The translations under genes were made by a program, and so were the position numbers. This document shows positions 6,653-10,683 of a stretch of DNA of 10,683 nt, one piece after another. How positions within the stretch are numbered: the stretch's first letter is position 1; each line of letters opens with the position of its first letter. Under the pieces are notes generated by a model, which saw only the letters and a list, made by a program, of their open reading frames with translations, did not search any database and was not told the DNA's origin. The stretch is from CAZDAW01 sp964503685 (GTDB lineage: Bacteria; Chloroflexota; Anaerolineae; Anaerolineales; Anaerolineaceae). The DNA is taken from assembly GCA_964503685.1 (NCBI GenBank), contig CAZDAW010000114.1:1-10683 (forward strand), in the 5' to 3' direction.

Positions 6653-6681
6653 ATTGTATTGCAGAACGGTACAAGAATCAA
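6653..6681 (-). promoter_or_regulatory. Possible promoter of the SDR gene
   Basis: On the minus strand TTGATT (6676-6681) and TACAAT (6653-6658) are spaced by 17 nt. They match four and five of six consensus bases. The start would be near 6646, leaving about 67 nt of leader before the TTG start codon. Confidence 0.4.
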
Positions 6682-6731
6682 TGACGATTTAGATCAAATT
6701 AGGGGCATAGGAAAAGGTTTTCTGCACGAAT

Positions 6732-7592
6732 TTATATGACCACGTTGGGGTAAATTTTCGATCCGACCACAACCAGCGCAACAGAAGATAAGAACATGAT
6801 CAAAAAATCCAATCCTATACCGAAAGTGGTCGCGCTGCCTGCCAACATCAAAGAGCGCAGGGCGTCCACTTCATAAGTCAAAGGATTTGCTCTGGCAATG
6901 ATCTGCAACCATTCTGGCATCATGGCGATTGGATAAATGGCATTACTGGCAAAAAAGAGCGGCATGGTTAACACTTGCCCGATCCCCATGAAACGTTCAC
7001 GGGTTTTGACGATGCAGGCGATGATCAGCGAAAATATTGAAAAATTAGCCGCTCCCAGTAGAATCGCCGCCAGCACGCCTAACAAAGCCAGAGGGTTCCA
7101 GTTCAAATGCACACCCAATAAGAGAGCGAGGATGTAAACAATCACCGCCTGGGTCAATCCACGCAAACCGGCCGAGATCGCTTTACCGGTTACCAGGGCC
7201 GCCCGCGGGGTAGGACTGACGAGGAACTTATGCACAATCCCCAGGTCGCGCTCCCAGATGATGGCAATGCCATAAAAAATAGCGATGAATAAAACACTCT
7301 GCGCCAGAATTCCCGGCGCCATAAAATCAATGTAGGGTAGATTTCCGGTCGGAATGGAGCGCATGCGAGTAAACACCTGACCGAACACTAAAAGCCATAG
7401 CGCAGGTTGAATCGCCCGGGTGAGTAATTCAGAAGGGTCATGCAACAGTTTACGTACTTCAAGCTCGGCGATCACCAGGGTTTTATTGATGAAACTCACA
7501 ACTGGATGGAATAATACGTTGCTGAGAGTCCTGTCTTTTTTATGCAACTCATCCCAAACGGCGAGCCGTGCGTCTTGCTCTTGAAGTTTCAC
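6732..7592 (-). CDS. ABC-2 type permease, DrrB-like exporter subunit
   Basis: This is the membrane subunit of an ABC exporter of the ABC-2/DrrB type. I place the start at GTG 7592 (286 aa) because GGAGGT lies 7 nt upstream. An ATG at 7607 has that GGAGGT inside its own coding sequence and nothing upstream. After a cytoplasmic N-terminus of about 55 residues, six hydrophobic segments lie at roughly 60-76, 95-112, 143-162, 168-195, 205-225 and 258-278. The conserved loop NPLTYEVDALR (about 236-246) is typical of drug/polysaccharide ABC-2 permeases. The start overlaps the ATPase gene by 44 nt, so the two are translationally coupled. With a MarR regulator in the same operon, export of a toxic small molecule or lipid is likely. 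The substrate is unknown. Confidence 0.9.
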   Translation of the reverse strand: MKLQEQDARLAVWDELHKKDRTLSNVLFHPVVSFINKTLVIAELEVRKLLHDPSELLTRAIQPALWLLVFGQVFTRMRSIPTGNLPYIDFMAPGILAQSVLFIAIFYGIAIIWERDLGIVHKFLVSPTPRAALVTGKAISAGLRGLTQAVIVYILALLLGVHLNWNPLALLGVLAAILLGAANFSIFSLIIACIVKTRERFMGIGQVLTMPLFFASNAIYPIAMMPEWLQIIARANPLTYEVDALRSLMLAGSATTFGIGLDFLIMFLSSVALVVVGSKIYPNVVI

Positions 7593-8346
7593 GATAACTA
7601 CCTCCATTCATATCTAACTGACTGCCAGTAAAGTGAATAAATACATCATCCAGCGAAACTTTCCCTTTTCCAATTGATTGTTTCAAATCGGTGGGAGAGC
7701 CGATGATTGCGATCTTTCCCGTATTCATGATGGCTACCCGGTCGCATAAGTCATCGGCTTCTTCCATAAGATGTGTCGTTAAAAAAATGGTTGTGCCAAA
7801 ATCCTGATTAAGCTGGCGGATATGTTCCCATACCATGTGACGAGCGGCCGGATCCAACCCAACAGTCGGTTCATCCATAAACAGAACCTGTGGACGATGC
7901 AGAATTGATTGGGCAATTTCCAACCGGCGGATCATGCCACCGGAATACTGGCGCACCTGCTTATCTGCCGAATCTTCCAATCCCATAAATTCCAGTGCAG
8001 ATTGTATACGGTTCTTCCGCTCTGCCCGGGGGATATCATATAACTTGGCGAATACTAACAGATTCTCATAGCCAGTCAATGTTCCATCCGCCGAGATCAA
8101 CTGAGGCACATAACCAATTAAACGACGCACCTGAGCAGATTGAAGGTGAACATCAAAGCCGCCAATTTCAGCCGCGCCTGAAGTGGGCGGAAGTAGAGTT
8201 GTCAACATTTTGATTGTTGTTGTCTTTCCTGCTCCATTCGGGCCAAGCAATCCAAAGATTTCCCCTGAATCGATTGAGAGAGAAAGCTGATCGACTGCTC
8301 GAAGGGCTCCATACACACGGGTCAATTCCTTCGTTTGTAATATCAT
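7549..8346 (-). CDS. ABC transporter ATP-binding protein, DrrA-like
   Basis: The 265-aa nucleotide-binding subunit drives the permease encoded next. All motifs are present: Walker A GPNGAGKT (35-42), Q-loop Gln82 in YVPQ, signature YSGGM (134-138), Walker B VLFMDEP (154-160), GLDP, and switch His192 in LTTHLMEEAD. The C-terminal 'SLDDVFIHFTG' is characteristic of the DrrA/daunorubicin-resistance subgroup. A tail of about 20 residues rich in Arg (SRARRTARR) follows; it is encoded where the gene overlaps the permease start and may have arisen from that overlap. The ATG at 8346 follows the marR stop by only 5 nt, with AGGT in the end of marR as ribosome binding site. Confidence 0.93.
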   Translation of the reverse strand: MILQTKELTRVYGALRAVDQLSLSIDSGEIFGLLGPNGAGKTTTIKMLTTLLPPTSGAAEIGGFDVHLQSAQVRRLIGYVPQLISADGTLTGYENLLVFAKLYDIPRAERKNRIQSALEFMGLEDSADKQVRQYSGGMIRRLEIAQSILHRPQVLFMDEPTVGLDPAARHMVWEHIRQLNQDFGTTIFLTTHLMEEADDLCDRVAIMNTGKIAIIGSPTDLKQSIGKGKVSLDDVFIHFTGSQLDMNGGSYRETSRARRTARRLG

Positions 8347-8351
8347 ATAAT

Positions 8352-8816
8352 TTACCTGTCCGATTTCGATTTTCCACTTGGTTGAGATGTGAATAATGAC
8401 CGTAGTATATGCATAGCTTTCGCTACCGTTTCTTGATCTTCAACTGGCAATTCGCACAAAAGCTGTGAAAAATGAGCCTGAGTATGTTCTTGCGCTCTTT
8501 TCAAGATTGCGTTTCCAGCTTCAGTCAGATCCAGCCGGATTCGCCGCCGGTCCCTCTGCACCGGACTCCGCGACAGGATACCGCGTTTGACCAGTCCATC
8601 TACAAGTACAGAAGTGGAAGGGAGCGTCAAACCCAAATGTTCGGCCAGTTCTGAAACAAAGCCGCCATTTTGACGATAGATATAAGTCAACGTCCGCAAT
8701 TGAGGTACTGTCAGGTCTGAACCGCGATTACCTCGCATCTCAGCCCGGATTGAGCGCATAACCAGCGGGATAACATCCAATAACTCATGCGCAATCTCTT
8801 GAGGATTTTCGGACAT
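8352..8816 (-). CDS. MarR-family transcriptional regulator
   Basis: This 154-aa dimeric winged-helix repressor contains N-terminal dimerisation helices (about 5-28), the helix-turn-helix FVSELAEHLGLTLPSTSVLV (53-72), continuation VDGLVKRGILSRS, and the wing with Asp89-Arg90-Arg91-Arg92 before RLDLTEAG. Length and motifs match typical MarR proteins. It is the first gene of an operon with the ABC exporter, the usual setting for a ligand-released repressor of a drug efflux system. The ribosome binding site is weak (AGAAAG). A near-consensus promoter and paired inverted repeats immediately upstream suggest that it represses its own operon. Confidence 0.92.
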   Translation of the reverse strand: MSENPQEIAHELLDVIPLVMRSIRAEMRGNRGSDLTVPQLRTLTYIYRQNGGFVSELAEHLGLTLPSTSVLVDGLVKRGILSRSPVQRDRRRIRLDLTEAGNAILKRAQEHTQAHFSQLLCELPVEDQETVAKAMHILRSLFTSQPSGKSKSDR

Positions 8817-8818
8817 AA

Positions 8819-8847
8819 TTAGTCTTTCTAATAGTTAGATATTCTAA
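8819..8847 (-). promoter_or_regulatory. Tandem operator for the MarR regulator
   Basis: Four half-sites recur every 8 nt in alternating orientation: TTAGT (8819-8823), TCTAA (8827-8831), TTAGA (8835-8839) and TCTAA (8843-8847). They form two dyads with 3-nt spacers. One is perfect (8835-8847) and overlaps the -10 and start site. The other, with one mismatch (8819-8831), covers the translation initiation region. The dyad centres are 16 bp apart. Binding here would block transcription of marR and the exporter genes. That MarR is the binder is inferred from position. Confidence 0.65.
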
Positions 8848-8875
8848 TTATATTCACTTATTATTTCGCCGTCAA
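8847..8875 (-). promoter_or_regulatory. Sigma70 promoter of the marR-exporter operon
   Basis: On the minus strand TTGACG (8870-8875) and a perfect TATAAT (8847-8852) are separated by 17 nt. The start should fall near 8840, inside the perfect dyad at 8835-8847. The -35 lies only 11 nt past the stop codon of the aspartate kinase gene. Confidence 0.8.
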
Positions 8876-8886
8876 TAGAGATAAGA

Positions 8887-10302
8887 TTATTCAGGTATCA
8901 GGGTATGTAATGCCCGTAAAGCAGGTTGCGTATCCGAAGCTTTCAAGATCAGGTTAATCGAAACATCCGAAGCGCCGAACGAAATTCCTAACACGTTGAT
9001 ATGTGAATTACCCAACATACTGAAGATCTGCCCGGCAATGCCCGGTTGAGAACGCAGCCCAGGCGAGATGATGGTAATAATGTCCACATCCTCGCTGAAA
9101 GCGACCCTATCAATATCACCGCGTTGAAATTCATGGCTGAGATCAGCATGCAACGAATAGACAACGGCCGCGACCTTCTCCTGGGGTACCGGGAAACAGA
9201 TAGCCTGTTCGGATGATGACTCGATAATCAGAGGAATGCTGACGCCCGTTTTCGCAACTGCGCTGAAAATTTTACCGGCAACCCCAGGCACACCCAGCAT
9301 GCCGGTTCCGGCAAGCGTTACCAGTTGCAACCCGCGGATTACCGTGACAGCCTTAATAGTCCCCTGCCCGTTGGATTCATCATTTCTGACCAGCCGCGTT
9401 CCAGGGTGTTTGGGAGCAAACGTGTTGACGACCCGCAATGAAATTCCCCCTTCGATCACCGGATGGATGCTCTTGGGATGTAATACCCTGGCGCCGTAAT
9501 GCGCCATCTCAGCCACCTCGCGGTACGATAGTATCGGTATCGTGCGGGCTTCCGGCACCAGGCGCGGATCAGCGGTCATGACCCCATCCACATCCGTCCA
9601 GATCCATACTTCCTGCGACTGAAGGGCGACTGCCAGAATGGAAGCAGAGTAGTCACTGCCGCCGCGTCCCAGGGTTGTTGTCACCCCGGCCGGCGTTGCC
9701 CCGATAAAACCGGTCACCACCGGAACGCATCCGGCAGCCAGAAGGGGATTGAGTATTTGACGTACGCGCTGGGTCGTTTCCGCCATATCCGGCATGGCAT
9801 TCTGGTAATGATCATCGGTGATGATCAATTGCGTGGATTCTATAAAAACAGCCGGTGTTTTGGCAGCATCGACCGCCGCAGCCAAAATTCGCACACTCAA
9901 GCGCTCACCCAAACCGGCAACGGCATCCAGGACGCGGGGCGTCGCTTCACCCAAAACATGGATCGCCCGGCAGAAATTGATAAACTCGTCGATCAGTTGG
10001 TTGACTTCTTGGCGCAAAGACTCACGTCGAACTGAATCGAATATCAGGGCATCGATCAGAGCATGATGACGGCGGCTCAACTCAGAGGCCGCCTGACAGC
10101 AGGCATTGAGATCACCCACCGCAGCGGAGACTGCACTGTCGAGCAGCACGTTCGTGACACCCGCCAGGGCAGATGTCACGACTACCAGACGCGGCCATTC
10201 CAGGCGGGTGTTTACGATAATATTGACCGCCTGAGCCATCGCTTCAGCCGCGCCGACTGAAGTGCCGCCAAATTTCATAACGAGCGTCCTGGAATTATTC
10301 AT
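8887..10302 (-). CDS. lysC: Aspartate kinase with two ACT domains
   Basis: The enzyme phosphorylates L-aspartate with ATP, the committed step towards lysine, threonine, methionine and isoleucine. At 471 aa it belongs to the longer single-polypeptide type (LysC/aspartokinase III-like), not the 400-aa class with internal start. Motifs are KFGGTSVG (10-17), GLGERLS (130-136), the TLGRGGSDYSA nucleotide/aspartate site (210-220), TDVDGVMTADPR (236-247) and AHYGARVLHPKS (267-278). Two C-terminal ACT domains (about 327-385 and 406-468) should provide amino-acid feedback control. The ATG at 10302 is preceded by GGAGG with a short 4-nt spacing. Its start overlaps the stop of a 12-codon upstream ORF. 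No homoserine dehydrogenase domain is fused and no other lysine-pathway gene is adjacent. Confidence 0.95.
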   Translation of the reverse strand: MNNSRTLVMKFGGTSVGAAEAMAQAVNIIVNTRLEWPRLVVVTSALAGVTNVLLDSAVSAAVGDLNACCQAASELSRRHHALIDALIFDSVRRESLRQEVNQLIDEFINFCRAIHVLGEATPRVLDAVAGLGERLSVRILAAAVDAAKTPAVFIESTQLIITDDHYQNAMPDMAETTQRVRQILNPLLAAGCVPVVTGFIGATPAGVTTTLGRGGSDYSASILAVALQSQEVWIWTDVDGVMTADPRLVPEARTIPILSYREVAEMAHYGARVLHPKSIHPVIEGGISLRVVNTFAPKHPGTRLVRNDESNGQGTIKAVTVIRGLQLVTLAGTGMLGVPGVAGKIFSAVAKTGVSIPLIIESSSEQAICFPVPQEKVAAVVYSLHADLSHEFQRGDIDRVAFSEDVDIITIISPGLRSQPGIAGQIFSMLGNSHINVLGISFGASDVSINLILKASDTQPALRALHTLIPE

Positions 10303-10333
10303 AAGACCTCCAATGTTTGCGAGAGATTGACAT
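10295..10333 (-). CDS. Twelve-residue leader peptide before the aspartate kinase
   Basis: A short ORF, MSISRKHWRSYE, starts at ATG 10333 with a good ribosome binding site AAGGAG 7 nt upstream. It stops at 10295-10297, 8 nt into the aspartate kinase gene. The two overlap in different frames, which would couple their translation. The peptide is rich in Arg/Lys/His/Trp and has no run of Lys, Thr, Met or Ile, so it is not a classical attenuator leader for this pathway. It may merely open the ribosome binding site of the kinase gene, or be a chance ORF. Confidence 0.4.
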   Translation of the reverse strand: MSISRKHWRSYE

Positions 10334-10350
10334 GGTTGAACTCCTTAGTG

Positions 10351-10391
10351 ATATAAAAATAAAAAACGGGCTGCCTACACAGGCAGCCCGT
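10351..10391 (-). terminator. Strong intrinsic terminator or attenuator upstream of the aspartate kinase
   Basis: ACGGGCTGCCT (10366-10376) and AGGCAGCCCGT (10381-10391) form a perfect 11-bp stem with a 4-nt loop. On the minus strand it is followed directly by TTTTTTATTTTTAT. It ends transcription of the 40-aa gene, whose stop lies about 30 nt upstream. No good promoter is visible between the hairpin and the aspartate kinase ribosome binding site. So either some transcripts read through or the hairpin works as an attenuator. Confidence 0.88.
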
Positions 10392-10423
10392 CGAATTACA
10401 AATCTTCTGATGGATGGACTTGA

Positions 10424-10546
10424 TTATTGTACTTCGTCCTCCACAACGAATGCCGCCTGTTTGATTCGCCCGCGCATGACCATGGTCATCATTCCCATGA
10501 TGGCTATCAGCGAGAAAACAAAGGCAGTCAAAGTTAGAGGAGCCAT
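10424..10546 (-). CDS. 40-aa single-span membrane microprotein
   Basis: A short ORF runs from ATG 10546 to a TAA at 10424-10426. It encodes MAPLTLTAFVFSLIAIMGMM at the N-terminus, one continuous hydrophobic segment (about 4-24), then a basic turn RGRIKQ and an acidic C-terminus ending VVEDEVQ. The positive charges after the span predict an outside N-terminus and inside C-terminus. It is flanked by an extended -10 upstream and a strong terminator downstream, which supports a real transcription unit. There is no Shine-Dalgarno sequence, and the predicted transcript start is only about 6 nt upstream, so it may be translated leaderless. No family is recognised. Confidence 0.6.
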   Translation of the reverse strand: MAPLTLTAFVFSLIAIMGMMTMVMRGRIKQAAFVVEDEVQ

Positions 10547-10558
10547 AGATTTCAAAGC

Positions 10559-10567
10559 ATTATAACA
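10559..10567 (-). promoter_or_regulatory. Extended -10 promoter of the microprotein gene
   Basis: TGTTATAAT on the minus strand is a perfect extended -10 element (TATAAT at 10559-10564). No -35 match lies 16-18 nt upstream, which extended -10 promoters can do without. Transcription would start near 10552. Confidence 0.5.
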
Positions 10568-10683
10568 TACATAAAAGCAAATACCGTCTTCATTTTTCGC
10601 TCTGGAAAAGGTTTACCGTTTTTGTTATCATGCTGCCGCGGAATGTCTGCTCCTTGCTCCTCCTGGCAAAAAGATGCAACGAG
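10568..10683. other. Right-edge region without a supported gene
   Basis: Two minus-strand frames are open from the right edge, one ending near 10556 and the other near 10592. A plus-strand frame runs from an ATG at 10630 to the edge. None has a ribosome binding site or a recognisable motif. This stretch could hold the 3' end of a gene lying beyond the window, but the sequence does not decide. Confidence 0.3.

Noticed and set aside
6512..6739. Plus-strand frame containing a CPEC zinc-ribbon-like motif (RYRCPECD)
   Set aside because: It starts inside the SDR gene on the other strand and has no ribosome binding site. Only one Cys pair is present. The intergenic part holds the SDR promoter and ribosome binding site instead.
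7593..7607. ATG at 7607 as start of the permease
   Set aside because: The only ribosome binding site (GGAGGT) lies downstream of that ATG, so the GTG at 7592 is the better start.
10630..10683. Start of a plus-strand gene at the right edge
   Set aside because: The 18 codons to the edge are hydrophobic, but there is no ribosome binding site or convincing promoter before the ATG.

Overview
This 10.7 kb stretch looks like bacterial chromosome. The best phylum guess is Chloroflexota, Anaerolineae-like. That guess rests on the Thr/Pro linker in a secreted lipoprotein, a multi-module lipoprotein of unknown function, and the mix of a SpoIIAA-like protein, a DrrAB-type exporter and a muconolactone-isomerase-like protein. 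It is inference from gene content, not proof. No rRNA, tRNA, CRISPR array, insertion sequence or phage gene is visible. Most genes lie on the minus strand and have clear Shine-Dalgarno sites and sigma70-type promoters.

Left part (1-4183). Two small cytoplasmic proteins on the minus strand come first: a SpoIIAA/STAS-like protein (59-418) and an unrecognised 110-aa protein (602-934). Next is an AT-rich zone with a short lipoprotein gene whose reading frame is broken (1134-2044). Its signal peptide starts in one frame behind a strong ribosome binding site, the body continues in a second frame, and the C-terminal part lies in a third. A further coding-like stretch follows at 970-1173. Upstream is a large intact lipoprotein of 649 aa (2178-4127) with its own promoter.

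Middle (4184-6731). A divergent promoter region drives the large lipoprotein leftward and a two-gene operon rightward. The operon encodes an alpha/beta hydrolase (4297-5175) and a small ferredoxin-fold protein of the muconolactone isomerase type (5201-5518). It converges, with an 11-nt gap, on an NAD(P)-dependent extended-SDR epimerase/reductase gene that starts with TTG (5530-6579).

Right part (6732-10683). A compact minus-strand operon encodes a MarR regulator, an ABC ATPase and an ABC-2 permease, together a DrrAB-like drug or lipid exporter. The marR promoter is overlaid by a regular array of TTAGA/TCTAA half-sites, which fits autoregulation. Upstream lies a two-ACT aspartate kinase (8887-10302). 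It is preceded by a 12-codon leader ORF, a strong intrinsic hairpin terminator and a 40-aa single-span membrane microprotein gene read from a promoter with an extended -10. Because no separate aspartate kinase promoter is visible after the terminator, that hairpin may act as an attenuator.

Nothing here amounts to a clearly new multi-gene system. The most noteworthy signals are the marR operator array, the microprotein/terminator/leader/aspartate kinase arrangement, and the doubly frame-disrupted lipoprotein.
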